Positions 52,959-62,123 of a DNA stretch of 64,000 bases are shown piece by piece (positions within the stretch are counted from its first letter, which is position 1; every line of letters starts with the position of its first letter). The notes beneath the pieces are model-generated. The model searched no databases. It saw nothing but the letters and a program-made list of their open reading frames with translations, and was not told the origin of the DNA. A program made the translations under genes and the position numbers. Source of the DNA: Methanothrix harundinacea 6Ac (GTDB taxonomy: Archaea; Halobacteriota; Methanosarcinia; Methanotrichales; Methanotrichaceae); contig NC_017527.1 in NCBI RefSeq assembly GCF_000235565.1, positions 868,001 to 932,000 on the forward strand, in the 5' to 3' direction.

Positions 52959-53640
52959 AATCCTGGAGCTTTGCGCTGCCGCTACCCTTTTCGGCATCGA
53001 GGCCGGCAGACTTGATAGACCTCTTTGAGATCCGACCGCCGTACCTCCTCCCGCCCGCCTTCCGGGGCTCGTCCAGGCTTTGGTAGTAGACGGTCCAGAG
53101 GTCGGCGGCCGCCGTCCCGGGCCGCTCCACAGCCCCTATATGCTGCGGCTCCACCTTCGTTTCGGCTTGATCTTTTCCTCCCTTCTCTTCCGACCTCTGG
53201 CGCCCCTCCTCCTCGCCCTCCTGGGCCAGGAGATCCATGATCCCGGATATCTCCGAGAGGGTGGCGGCGAGGCCGCCGCCCTCCTGGTGGAGTAGGAGGC
53301 CCCCGGCGTACAGGGACGACCAGGACCTCCTCCCGTCCCCGAGGACGATAAGCTTTCCAGGAAACCTCCTCGCGAAGAAGTCAGAGACCTCAAACCCGAC
53401 GTCGTGATGGGGGGAGATCCTACCCCAGAGGACCCGGTCCCCCAGGGGGGCGAGCCTGATAAAACCCCTCATCCTGCAGACCTCGCCCCGGACGGCGAGG
53501 GCCATCCTCCGGATCCTGAGGACCTCCGGGTCCGTCGAGCCCTCCATCTCCTCCGGCGAGAGGGTCTTCGCCCGGCCCATCAGCCGGTCGTTCGAGTCGC
53601 GGTGGGCGGCGAGACGCCAGAGAAGCTCTCCCGTCCTCAT
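52951..53640 (-). CDS. DUF4130 protein, partner of radical-SAM DNA repair/modification protein
   Basis: 229 residues from the ATG at 53640, which overlaps the radical-SAM stop in TGATG. The DUF4130 core is visible as MALAVRGEVCRMRGFIRLAP, RISPHHDVGFEVSDFFARRFPG and VLGDGRRSW. After about residue 150 a charged low-complexity linker is followed by a PGTAAADLWTVYYQSL motif. DUF4130 proteins almost always accompany the radical-SAM gene next door, and a joint role in DNA lesion or base modification has been proposed from context. The reaction is not known. Confidence 0.88.
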   Translation of the reverse strand: MRTGELLWRLAAHRDSNDRLMGRAKTLSPEEMEGSTDPEVLRIRRMALAVRGEVCRMRGFIRLAPLGDRVLWGRISPHHDVGFEVSDFFARRFPGKLIVLGDGRRSWSSLYAGGLLLHQEGGGLAATLSEISGIMDLLAQEGEEEGRQRSEEKGGKDQAETKVEPQHIGAVERPGTAAADLWTVYYQSLDEPRKAGGRRYGGRISKRSIKSAGLDAEKGSGSAKLQDFI

Positions 53641-54851
53641 CACGCCCCCCACCGGTCCAGGGTCGCCCCCGCCTTTCCTCCTACCTTCAGGAACGGCCCC
53701 GCCCGCCGGGCGGCGACGCCCAGCTTGGCCAGATCCCCCATCCTCTCGATCCGGCTATTTTTTCTACAGATGAGGATCCTCCTCGCGGTTTTGGGGCCTA
53801 TCCCCGGGACCCTGATAAGCTCCGCAAAGGAGGCGCCGTTCGGGTCGACCGGCTCCTCGAGGCTCGCCCGGGCGATCTCCACCTTCGGATCGCTGTTGCG
53901 GAGGAATCCGTCGTCGTCGAAGGCGGCGGCTATCTCCCCTTCGTCGAGCTTGTAGACCCGACGGAGCCAGTCTATCTGGTAGAGGCGGTGCTCCCTCCAT
54001 GCCGGCGCCTTCTTTCGGTCCTCGAAGGCCGTCCCCGCGAGAGGGGTGAAGGCGGAGAAGTAGACCCGCTTAAGGTTCAGGATGTCGTACTCGATGAGCA
54101 TCCGGTCGAAGATCTCCCGGTCGGTCTCTCCGGCCGCCCCCACCACCATCTGGGTCGTCTGGCCGGCGGGCAAGGCGAGATCTCGGGAGAGGTCCCGGAT
54201 GTACCTCTGCCTCGCCAGGATGTCATTTTCGTACTCCTTGGAGGGGCAGAGCTCCGCCATCCTCGCCGCTGACGGCCCCTCCAGGTTCACCGAGACCCGG
54301 TCGGCGAGCTCCATCGCCTGTCGGACGTGCTCCTTCGAGGACCCGGGGAGGATCTTGAGGTGGACGTATCCCCGGAAATGGTGGGCCGTCCGCAGGAGCC
54401 GGACCGCCTCGATCATCTCCTCCATCGTTTCGTTTTCGTCCCTCCCGATCCCGGAGCTGAGGAAGAGTCCCTCGATTCTGTTCTCTTGATAGAGGTCGAG
54501 GGTGATCCTCGCCAGCTCCTCCGGGGAATAGGAGAAGATCCTCTTTTTTGCGGAGGTGGAGGCGTTGGGGCAGTACCCGCAGTCGTGGGGGCAGGCGTTG
54601 GTGTAGAGGGTCTTGAAGAGGCTGACGCACCTTCCGCTTCCGGTGAAGGAGTGGCAGAGCCCTCCCCGCAACGCCGAGGCGAGGCCTTCCTCTCTTTCCC
54701 TCCTCGCCGCCGAGGAGGTGCAGAGGTCGTACTTCGTCCCCCTTCCCAGGGCCTCCACCTTGGCGAGATCGAGGGCGTGGCCGGAGGCAGGGCCGACGGA
54801 GTCGAAGCTGCTCCCTGCGGCGAGGCGGGCCATCTTCTCCAGGGTTGTCAC
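53640..54851 (-). CDS. putative DNA modification/repair radical SAM protein
   Basis: 403 residues. The radical-SAM cluster Cys are in CPHDCGYCPN (C87, C91, C94). EGLFLSSGIGRDENETM and YVHLKILPGSS belong to the barrel. A C-terminal helix-hairpin-helix (RVPGIGPKTARRILICR) indicates DNA binding. This matches the family annotated as a putative DNA modification/repair radical SAM protein. The start is a GTG at 54851 without a strong ribosome site; an ATG seven codons in is an alternative. It is coupled to DUF4130 and convergent on Ogg2. Confidence 0.93.
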   Translation of the reverse strand: MTTLEKMARLAAGSSFDSVGPASGHALDLAKVEALGRGTKYDLCTSSAARREREEGLASALRGGLCHSFTGSGRCVSLFKTLYTNACPHDCGYCPNASTSAKKRIFSYSPEELARITLDLYQENRIEGLFLSSGIGRDENETMEEMIEAVRLLRTAHHFRGYVHLKILPGSSKEHVRQAMELADRVSVNLEGPSAARMAELCPSKEYENDILARQRYIRDLSRDLALPAGQTTQMVVGAAGETDREIFDRMLIEYDILNLKRVYFSAFTPLAGTAFEDRKKAPAWREHRLYQIDWLRRVYKLDEGEIAAAFDDDGFLRNSDPKVEIARASLEEPVDPNGASFAELIRVPGIGPKTARRILICRKNSRIERMGDLAKLGVAARRAGPFLKVGGKAGATLDRWGA

Positions 54852-55200
54852 CTTCGGATGATCGCCTTTCCTTCTGATAGGATCATGGGTAGCGGGGGGC
54901 GAAAGTATCCTCTCTCGGGTTTGACCGCCACTTTAAGTAACATAAAAGTTTATGGAAACCTCTCATGGGATGGCGTCATTTTTAATGGATGGACATACCC
55001 GGAGATGGAGCAAAAAATAGATACTATCAATCCCTCTTATCTTTTAAATAGTCCTTCATGGTTTGAAGATCTCAAATACGAATTTTTAATATAAATATAA
55101 CAGTTTGGTTTGATACTGCCGGAGATATATCCAACTAATCGAAGGAGATATATCTCTTGCAGGTACAAAATAGAAAGATGTTATATCTAAGGTGATGGCC
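54852..55200. other. divergent intergenic region with a doubtful 69-residue ORF
   Basis: 349 bases between the radical-SAM and subtilase starts. The part from about 54930 is AT-rich and holds a TATA-like ATATAAATATAA near 55088-55099. An ORF at 54885-55094 (+) reads through it and ends YLLNSPSWFEDLKYEFLI. It has no ribosome site and no recognisable family, so it is not called as a gene; it might be a remnant. Confidence 0.4.
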
Positions 55201-57711
55201 ATGACCAAGGAAGATACGACATACACCTACCGGGCGGGAAAGAAGGTCCCCCTCGAGAAGGAGGAGGACCAGTTCGTCGTCCGGGCGCTCCCGGAGGATC
55301 TTGAAGAGATGGGGATCTCCGATGCCGAGAGGGTCTCCTCTCGATCCTCGAAGGTCACGACGAGGGCCGGGGATCTCGAGCAGCTGATGAGCATGACCAG
55401 ACACATCGCCCCCACCCACCACGCCTACCGGGTCGCGGAGACGGGGGAGGAGTTTCTGATATCAGACCGGATCATCGTCACCTTCCGGGAGCCTCTCCCG
55501 GCTGAAGATGTGGATGCCTTCGCCGGGAAGTACGGCCTGTTAAGGCTCAAGTCCTACTCCGACCGGGACCACCTCTTCCAGCTGACCGACGGGACGGGGA
55601 TGAACCCGGTGAAGCTGGTGGTGAAGCTGATGGAGCAGGAGCCGGCCGTCGAGACCGCGGACCACGACCTCAACCGGCGGATGGCCACCTACGATTTCGA
55701 GGTTCCGAGGGACCCCGCTTACTCCCTCCAGTGGCACCTCCACACCCGTTTCTCCGGGAGGAGCTTCGATCCCCGGTCGTCGTCGATGTGCGAGGACGCC
55801 TGGCGGATCCTCGGGAGCTTCGGGAGCGGAAGCGTCGTCGTCGGGGTCACCGACGACGGATGCAGGCTCGACCATGCCGACTTCGACTCCCCCGAGAAGT
55901 TTGCCGGATGGGGTTACTTCAGGGGGACGACCCTGGTCAAAGAGATCAACATCGGTGCCGACCCCTCCGAGATGTACACCCGGGGCGACGACCACGGAAC
56001 CTCCTGCTGCGGGGTGATCGCCGCCGAGGCGGACTCGGCCCTGACGGTGGGAGCCGCCCCCGGCTGCCGCCTCCTCCCGATAAAGTGGGAGGTGGACGAC
56101 TCGGGGTACCTGCTCATCAGCGACGACAAGGTCATGACGGCCCTGAGCTACCTCGCCGACAAGGTGGACGTCCTCTCCAACTCCTGGGGGTCGAGCCCCA
56201 CCCTCGACTTCGCCCCCGCCGTGGTCCGGCTGATCGGCGACCTCTCCAGGGCCGGGGGGCGCCGGGGGCGGGGTATCGTCTTCGTATGGGCCGCGGGTAA
56301 CGCCAACTGCCCCGTAAATCACACTGGCTCGATGGAGGTCCCCTTCACCGACGGTTGGGTGATCAGGCCCGACGGAAGCCCCCTCTGGGTGGGGGTCGAT
56401 ACCGCCCGCAGGTTCGAGAACCAGCTCGTCGGCATCCCCGGGGTGATGATCGTCGCCGCCTTATCGAGCATGGCCCAGAGGAGCCACTACTCCAACTACG
56501 GCAGCGGTATCTCCATCACTGCCCCCACGAGCAACCTCCACTCCTACTACAGGCTGACCCTCCAGGGGCTCGGGATCACCACCGCCTCCGGCGAGCGTAT
56601 CCCGGTGACGGAAGAGTTCGGCGGCACCTCCAGCGCCGCCCCCCTGGTGGCGGGGATAGCCGCCCTGGTCATCTCGGCAAACCCCGACCTGTCGGCCCTG
56701 GAGGTGGTATCGATCCTGAAGAGGACCGCCTCGAAGGACCTGAACCTCGGCGGGTACTCCCGGACGCCCCCCGCCAGCTTTGACCCCGATACTAGCTGGG
56801 ACGTCTCGCCGATCCCCCCCTTCGACCGCGGCGATTTCGTCGACGTCGGAGACCCGGCCGGGAGCTGGAGCCCGTGGTTCGGCCACGGCCGGGTCGATGC
56901 GGCGAGGGCGGTGGCCGAGGCCCTCCGCCTCCGGGGCGAGGGGAGGGACAAGGTCTTCAAGCAGGCCCGAACCCCGGACCTCCCCATCCCCGACAACGAC
57001 CCCGAGGGGGTTAGGGATTCGATCTCCTTCTCCGAGGCCGCCAACCTATCCAGGGCCCGGGTCACCGTCGACATCTCCCATTCCTTCATCGGAGACCTCC
57101 GGCTGACCCTCATCGCCCCCTCGGGGAAGTTCGTCGTGATCCACGAGAGGAACGGCGGCGGCTCCGACGACATCAGGGCGACCTTCGACCCGATGACGAC
57201 CCCCGCCCTCGCCTCCCTCGCCGGCCAGTTCGTCCAGGGGGACTGGACCCTTCTCGTCCAGGACCTGGCAGCTCGGGATACGGGGAGGCTCAACCGGTGG
57301 GAGCTGGAGATCGAGGGGGAGAAGGCCGGGTCCGTCACCCTGGAGGACGCCCCGGCGGCCACCATCCCCGACAACGACCCCAGCGGGATCGTGGCGGCGA
57401 TCAGCACCACCGACCCCGGGAGGGTGAGGGATTTGGAGGTCTACGTCGACATCACCCACGGCTTCATCGGCGACCTGGAGGTGACCCTCATCTCCCCGGC
57501 GGGAACGGCCGTCCCCCTCCACCTGCGGGAGGGGATGGCCACAGACAACATCATCAAAAGCTACACCTCCGCCACGACCCCCGACCTCCAGAAGCTCCGG
57601 GGACAGCAGGTCCGGGGAGCCTGGAGGCTGAAGGTCGCCGACCTCGCCAGGTCCGACGTCGGTAAGCTGAACCGGTGGGGTCTGAGGATAGCGAAAGAGG
57701 CGGAGGCCTGA
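55201..57711 (+). CDS. subtilisin-like protease (S8) with two C-terminal P-domains, no signal peptide
   Basis: 836 residues from the ATG at 55201, which has GGTGAT just upstream; GTG and ATG codons 9 and 6 bases earlier are alternatives. A pro-like region (1-165) lacks any hydrophobic signal. The catalytic domain has Asp218 in VGVTDDGCRLDHADF, His265 in DDHGTSCCGV, Asn367 in WAAGNANC and Ser477 in GGTSSAAPLVAG. Two proprotein-convertase P-domains follow, at about 594-705 and 720-836, each starting IPDNDP and containing SFIGDL or GFIGDL. P-domains normally stabilise secreted convertases, so a cytoplasmic or non-classically exported form is unusual. Confidence 0.93.
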   Translation: MTKEDTTYTYRAGKKVPLEKEEDQFVVRALPEDLEEMGISDAERVSSRSSKVTTRAGDLEQLMSMTRHIAPTHHAYRVAETGEEFLISDRIIVTFREPLPAEDVDAFAGKYGLLRLKSYSDRDHLFQLTDGTGMNPVKLVVKLMEQEPAVETADHDLNRRMATYDFEVPRDPAYSLQWHLHTRFSGRSFDPRSSSMCEDAWRILGSFGSGSVVVGVTDDGCRLDHADFDSPEKFAGWGYFRGTTLVKEINIGADPSEMYTRGDDHGTSCCGVIAAEADSALTVGAAPGCRLLPIKWEVDDSGYLLISDDKVMTALSYLADKVDVLSNSWGSSPTLDFAPAVVRLIGDLSRAGGRRGRGIVFVWAAGNANCPVNHTGSMEVPFTDGWVIRPDGSPLWVGVDTARRFENQLVGIPGVMIVAALSSMAQRSHYSNYGSGISITAPTSNLHSYYRLTLQGLGITTASGERIPVTEEFGGTSSAAPLVAGIAALVISANPDLSALEVVSILKRTASKDLNLGGYSRTPPASFDPDTSWDVSPIPPFDRGDFVDVGDPAGSWSPWFGHGRVDAARAVAEALRLRGEGRDKVFKQARTPDLPIPDNDPEGVRDSISFSEAANLSRARVTVDISHSFIGDLRLTLIAPSGKFVVIHERNGGGSDDIRATFDPMTTPALASLAGQFVQGDWTLLVQDLAARDTGRLNRWELEIEGEKAGSVTLEDAPAATIPDNDPSGIVAAISTTDPGRVRDLEVYVDITHGFIGDLEVTLISPAGTAVPLHLREGMATDNIIKSYTSATTPDLQKLRGQQVRGAWRLKVADLARSDVGKLNRWGLRIAKEAEA

Positions 57712-57935
57712 TTTGAAACCACCGGCGTAGGGGACCGCCGGATCGACGAGACTCGGCTTCCCGGCAGCCGAAGACCTTCGGCGGGACGGCAGGCAGATCC
57801 GGACCCGGCCCCCTCCGGACCGGACCCTTCCTCGGAGAGGGCTCCGGCGGAGGCGAGGGTCATCCCGCCGGGAAAAGGGCTCGGCTTGGGGTTCCGCTCC
57901 CCTGGCCTGATCCGCCGCTCTTGGGGTATTGAAGG

Positions 57936-59828
57936 ATGGGATCATTGGTCCGCGTCGACGGGGATAGGTGGAAGAGGCGGTTTCCCGAGAAGTTCGTCCC
58001 GATGGAGGAGATATTCGGGGTCCTCCGGTCCGGGGCCAGGATCTTCGTCGGGACGGCCTGCGGAGAGCCCCAGGCCCTGGTCCGGGGGCTTTTGGACCAC
58101 CTCCGGGCCTCCTCGACGGAGCTCTTCGACCTAGAGATTCTATCGATATACGGCCTCGGATCGGCCCCCTATGCCGAGGAGGGGTTGAAAGAGAGCCTCC
58201 GGATCAACTCTTTCGCCATCGGAGAGGCGGCGAGGGATTCCGTCAACGACGGCTCGGCGGACTACACCCCTGTTTTCCTCTCCGCCGTCCCGGACCTGAT
58301 CCGCCAGGAGGTGATCCCCATCGACCTCGCCCTCGTCCAGACCTCCCTCCCCGACAAAGCCGGGAACGTCAGCCTCGGGATCAGCGTCGACGCCGTCCTG
58401 GCCGCCGTGGAGGGGTCGAAGATCGTGGCAGCCCAGGCGAACCCCCGGATGCCCTACGTCCTCGGCGACGGGATCGTAAGCCTCCGGGACCTCGACTACG
58501 TCGTCGTTCACGACGAGCCCCTCCTCGAGCACCATTGGCCCCTCCCGGAGGGGGTGGTGAAGAGGATAGGTGAGAACGTCGCCCGGATCGTCGAGGACGG
58601 GGCCACCCTCCAGGTGGGCTTCGGGGGGCTGCCCGATGCCGTCCTCTCTCATCTATCGGAGAAGAGGCACCTGGGGCTCCACAGCGACCTCTTCACCGAT
58701 GGGGCGGCGGAGCTATTGAGGTCGGGGGCGATCGACAACAGCAGAAAGAGCATCGACCCCGGCGTGGCCGTCGCCTCTTTCGCCGTCGGGAGGAGGGAGA
58801 CCTATGACCTCCTCGATAAAAATCCCGCCGTCCTCTTCAGGCCCATCGACCGGACGGCGAGCCTTGCCGTCATCGCGAGCATGAGGAATTTGACGGCGAT
58901 AAACACCGCTCTCGAGATCGACCTCACCGGCCAGGCCACCGCCGAGTCCCTGGGGGGGAGGTTTTATTCTGGCGTCGGCGCCGAGGCGGAGTTCATGCGG
59001 GGGGCGGCCCTCGCCCCCGGAGGAAGGTCGATCCTCGCCCTCCCCTCCCTCTCCCCCGACGGCAGGGCGAGCCGGATCGTCCCCCGCCTCGCCCCGGGGG
59101 CGAGCGCCACCTTCCACCGGGGAGACGTCCAGTACGTGGTGACCGAGTACGGCATCGCCAACCTCCGGGGAAGGAGCGTGAGGGAGAGGGCGATGAGCCT
59201 GATCGGCATATCCCATCCGATGTTCAGGCCCCGGCTTATGGAAGCGGCCCGGGAGCTCTCCCTCGTCTATCGGGACCAGATATATCGCTCCTCCGACTAC
59301 CCCGAGGATCTGGAGGCGTGGAAGGTGACGAGGTCGGGGCTTTGGATCTTCCTCAGGCCCGTCAAGATCAGCGATGAGCCTCTAGTCAAGGAGTTCTTCT
59401 ACTCCCTATCCGATAAGACCCTTTATCGGAGGTTCGCCTCGGCGAGGAGGGAGATGCACCACTCCCGGATCCAGGATTTCGTGGCGGTGGACTACTCCAG
59501 GGATATGGTGATCCTCGCCCTCCTCCTCCGGGGAGAGAGGGAGGTAGTCATCGGCATAGGCCAGTACAGCAGGGGCGGTAGGGGGGAGCTCGCTGAGCTG
59601 GCGGTGGTGGTCAGAGACGACTACCAGCGCCGGGGGGTGGGGACGCTCCTCCACACCTACTTGACGGATATCGCCAAGAGGAGGGGCCTAGTCGGGTTCA
59701 CCGCTGAGGTGCTGGAGGATAACCTCCCGGCTCTGAAGCTGATAAAGAAGATGGGCTTTGAGAGGGTGGCGGTGGACGGCGGGGCCGAGGAGATGAGGAT
59801 CGTCTTCGATGGGGCGGGAGGTCGATGA
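57936..59828 (+). CDS. acetyl-CoA hydrolase/CoA-transferase-like domain fused to GNAT (copy 2)
   Basis: 630 residues, clearly paralogous to 46642-48588 over its whole length. It keeps FVGTACGEPQ, GFGGLPDAVLSHL and YVVTEYGIANLRGR. The catalytic-type Glu is Asp251 (LGLHSDLFTDG), and GGQxDF reads GAEAEF. The CoA-transferase part is therefore probably not a normal catalyst and may sense acyl-CoA. The C-terminal GNAT domain (about 470-625) keeps the acetyl-CoA loop DDYQRRGVGTLL. Its stop is 14 bases from the stop of the convergent acuC-type gene. A protein-acetyltransferase role is inferred from the fusion and the neighbour. Confidence 0.9.
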   Translation: MGSLVRVDGDRWKRRFPEKFVPMEEIFGVLRSGARIFVGTACGEPQALVRGLLDHLRASSTELFDLEILSIYGLGSAPYAEEGLKESLRINSFAIGEAARDSVNDGSADYTPVFLSAVPDLIRQEVIPIDLALVQTSLPDKAGNVSLGISVDAVLAAVEGSKIVAAQANPRMPYVLGDGIVSLRDLDYVVVHDEPLLEHHWPLPEGVVKRIGENVARIVEDGATLQVGFGGLPDAVLSHLSEKRHLGLHSDLFTDGAAELLRSGAIDNSRKSIDPGVAVASFAVGRRETYDLLDKNPAVLFRPIDRTASLAVIASMRNLTAINTALEIDLTGQATAESLGGRFYSGVGAEAEFMRGAALAPGGRSILALPSLSPDGRASRIVPRLAPGASATFHRGDVQYVVTEYGIANLRGRSVRERAMSLIGISHPMFRPRLMEAARELSLVYRDQIYRSSDYPEDLEAWKVTRSGLWIFLRPVKISDEPLVKEFFYSLSDKTLYRRFASARREMHHSRIQDFVAVDYSRDMVILALLLRGEREVVIGIGQYSRGGRGELAELAVVVRDDYQRRGVGTLLHTYLTDIAKRRGLVGFTAEVLEDNLPALKLIKKMGFERVAVDGGAEEMRIVFDGAGGR

Positions 59829-59842
59829 TGCCGGCCGGCGGG

Positions 59843-60967
59843 TCAGAGGAGGCCGGGGTGGATCTTCGAGTGGACCCTCGTCAGCTCCTCCAGGGTCTCG
59901 GCGAGCTCGGCGGAGACCCTCTTCTGGGTCTCTATGCCGGGGCTCACCTCCAGGTCCGGATAGGAGAGGGGGACGTAGCCGACGACGTTGGAAAAGAGCT
60001 CCACCCAGTAGGGCGGGAGATACTCGGGGACCGGCTCGCCCCTCATAATGGCCAGGGCAGAGGTCCAGGCGGTCGGGACCACCGCCAGGTTGTACCCCCC
60101 GCCGCCGAGGGCCAGAAGTCTCCCTTTCGCGTACCTATTGGTAAGATCGACGATCCGGCGGACGGCGGCGACGTACCCCCGGAGGGTGACGTTGAGGCTC
60201 GTCAGGGGGTCGGAGTAGTGGGTGTCCACCCCCAGCTGGGCCACCACCGCCTCCGGCCGGAACCAGTCGAAGAGCTTGGGTCCCACCTCCTCGAAGGCCA
60301 GAAGGAAGTCCCGGTCGCCGGCGTTCATCGGCATTGGGACGTTGACGGAGTAGCCGAGCCCCGGCCCCGCCCCCGCCTCGTCGACGAAGCCCGTCCCAGG
60401 AAATAGGTATTTGCCGGACTCGTGGATCGAGAAGGTCAGAACCTCCGGGTCCTCGTAGAAGATCTGCTGGACCCCGTCGCCGTGATGGGCGTCGATGTCG
60501 ATGTAGAGGACCCGGGAGAACCTCCTCTTCAGGACCGAGATGGCGAGGGCGGCGTCGTTGAAGACGCAGAAGCCCGCAGCCTGGGTGGGGAAGGCGTGAT
60601 GGAGGCCGCCGGCGAGGTTGAAGGCGGCGCAGTCCTCCTCCAGGATCTTCTTTGCCGCCTCGATGCTCCCGCCTGCCATGGAGCATGACGCCTCGAAGAT
60701 CCCGGGAAATACGGGGGTATCGTCGCTCCCGAGGCCGAAGGCCAGGTCCGGCGCCTCTTCCCTCACCGCCTCGAGGTACTCCAGGGTGTGGACGAGGGAT
60801 AGCTCCTCCTCGGTGGCGGGTTCCGGCCTCAATACCCGAGTCCTCTCGTCGATCAGCCCCGAATCCTCGATCAGCTTATGGGCAAGGCTCACCCTGATGG
60901 GGCTCAGGGGGTGCTCCGGGCCGAAGTCGTATCTTTGGAACTGGTCGGTGTAATAAAGGTATATCAT
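59843..60967 (-). CDS. acuC: AcuC-type protein deacetylase (class I HDAC fold)
   Basis: 374 residues with every catalytic element of the class I HDAC/AcuC family: GGLHHAFPTQAAGFCVFND (His123/His124), IDIDAHHGDGVQQIF (Asp159, His161), DTHYSDPL (Asp253) and LGGGGYNLAVVP (Tyr292). In Bacillus AcuC deacetylates and reactivates acetyl-CoA synthetase, whereas AcuA, a GNAT, inactivates it. Here the convergent neighbour is a CoA-transferase/GNAT fusion. Methanothrix-type methanogens depend on acetyl-CoA synthetase, so that enzyme is the natural substrate guess. A second HDAC-fold protein at 17253 lacks the Tyr. Confidence 0.95.
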   Translation of the reverse strand: MIYLYYTDQFQRYDFGPEHPLSPIRVSLAHKLIEDSGLIDERTRVLRPEPATEEELSLVHTLEYLEAVREEAPDLAFGLGSDDTPVFPGIFEASCSMAGGSIEAAKKILEEDCAAFNLAGGLHHAFPTQAAGFCVFNDAALAISVLKRRFSRVLYIDIDAHHGDGVQQIFYEDPEVLTFSIHESGKYLFPGTGFVDEAGAGPGLGYSVNVPMPMNAGDRDFLLAFEEVGPKLFDWFRPEAVVAQLGVDTHYSDPLTSLNVTLRGYVAAVRRIVDLTNRYAKGRLLALGGGGYNLAVVPTAWTSALAIMRGEPVPEYLPPYWVELFSNVVGYVPLSYPDLEVSPGIETQKRVSAELAETLEELTRVHSKIHPGLL

Positions 60968-61152
60968 GAAGACCCTCTCCCGCGGCGAAGCACCGCCTCG
61001 GCAGCGGCTTATTCAACGCAAAGGATCTGATCGATCATCAATTTTTCCCCTGAGGATCGTTCCCTCCTCATTTATGGGAGTTTGTCGATGTAATCGGAGG
61101 CTCAAAAACCAAGGAGATAGTCTGTTATGATCCGATCTCGACCATTTTGAGA

Positions 61153-61731
61153 TCATCTCCCCTTCGCAAGCCTCCTGATCATATCCCGCCCCGTCCCCCG
61201 CCCCAGGGGCTGGTCGAGGAGATAGTCGAGGAACTCGAAGACGATCGGAGAGATGAAGACGTAAAACTCCCGGGTGAAGGCGAGGGCGTCCTCGACGCTT
61301 CTGAAGTGGCGGACCTCGATCATCTGACCCGAGGCGGTCTTCTCCGGCCGGACGATCTGGTCGGCGACGAAGGCTGAGGCGCCGCAGGAGGCCCGGGCGG
61401 GCTGGAGGGCGTCGATGTTGATGGGAACGCCGCGATAGTGGCGGTATACGTCGAATATGAGCCGCTCGCGGCTGGGGCTCTCCTCCTCGGAGACCTCCAG
61501 GACGACCTCGCCATCGAGGGCCTCCGGCCGGGGGACGATCGCCGCCTCCACGACGAAGGGATACTCCTCCTCGAGGCCGAGAGAGGTGGTGAGGTCCACC
61601 GCCTCAAAGACGATCCCAAGACCCACCCTCGATCCGTCCTCCAGCTCGCACTGCCAGCCGTCATCTTCAGCGTAGAGGGTCCTTTTGTCGAGAGAGAGGA
61701 GATGGACGGAGCCGTCGGCTATCAGCGTCAT
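61153..61731 (-). CDS. conserved-looking protein of unknown function
   Basis: 192 residues, starting at the ATG overlapping the previous stop in TGATG. The first half is beta-rich and acidic (VHLLSLDKRTLYAEDDGWQC, FVVEAAIVPRPEALDGEVVL). The second is helical, with VYRHYRGVPINIDALQPARA and EFYVFISPIVFEFLDYLLDQ. There is no signal peptide, metal site or recognised domain. Coupling to the OB-fold gene suggests a joint role, but none can be named. There is a 185-base gap to the acuC-type gene, with no clear feature seen in it. Confidence 0.75.
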   Translation of the reverse strand: MTLIADGSVHLLSLDKRTLYAEDDGWQCELEDGSRVGLGIVFEAVDLTTSLGLEEEYPFVVEAAIVPRPEALDGEVVLEVSEEESPSRERLIFDVYRHYRGVPINIDALQPARASCGASAFVADQIVRPEKTASGQMIEVRHFRSVEDALAFTREFYVFISPIVFEFLDYLLDQPLGRGTGRDMIRRLAKGR

Positions 61732-62072
61732 CAGAGGACCTCCACGTCCGCGGCCCCCTGGACCGCGATCTCCCGGCGTCCCTCATACCAGGCGATCTCC
61801 CCCTTCGCCCGGATGCGGTCTCCTCTGGCGATCCTTCCTGCCAAGAGATCGGCGCCGGAGTCCTGGCTCACGAATATCGGCATCTGGGAGGAGTAGAGCC
61901 TGATTATGAGGTGGCCGCCTTCGGTCCTCTGGACCGAGGCTGCCGTCCCCTCGGCGACGATGGCCACCTTCTCGGGGGCGGGATCGAAGTCCCCGAGCCC
62001 CCAGGAGGCGGCGGCGAGGGATCCGAGGGCCATCAATAGCAGCACCACCACCACCTTCTCCTCCTTCTGCAT
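61731..62072 (-). CDS. small membrane-anchored or exported OB-fold protein
   Basis: 113 residues. The hydrophobic N-terminus KVVVVLLLMALGSLAAASWGL is a signal peptide or anchor. The remainder looks like one OB-fold unit of the tRNA_anti-like type (VAIVAEGTAASVQRTEGGHLIIRLY, then RIARGDRIRAKGEIAWYEGR, ending IAVQGAADVEVL). Such exported OB folds bind nucleic acid or small ligands; the partner is unknown. Its stop overlaps the next start. Confidence 0.82.
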   Translation of the reverse strand: MQKEEKVVVVLLLMALGSLAAASWGLGDFDPAPEKVAIVAEGTAASVQRTEGGHLIIRLYSSQMPIFVSQDSGADLLAGRIARGDRIRAKGEIAWYEGRREIAVQGAADVEVL

Positions 62073-62123
62073 CAGGTCACCCCGCCTTCGGCCCGAGGCT
62101 AGCGGCCCCAGGATAGACGGCGG

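Noticed and set aside
54885-55094. Possible 69-residue ORF before the subtilase
   Set aside because: No ribosome site, no recognisable family, and it lies in an AT-rich promoter-like region. Kept only as a note.
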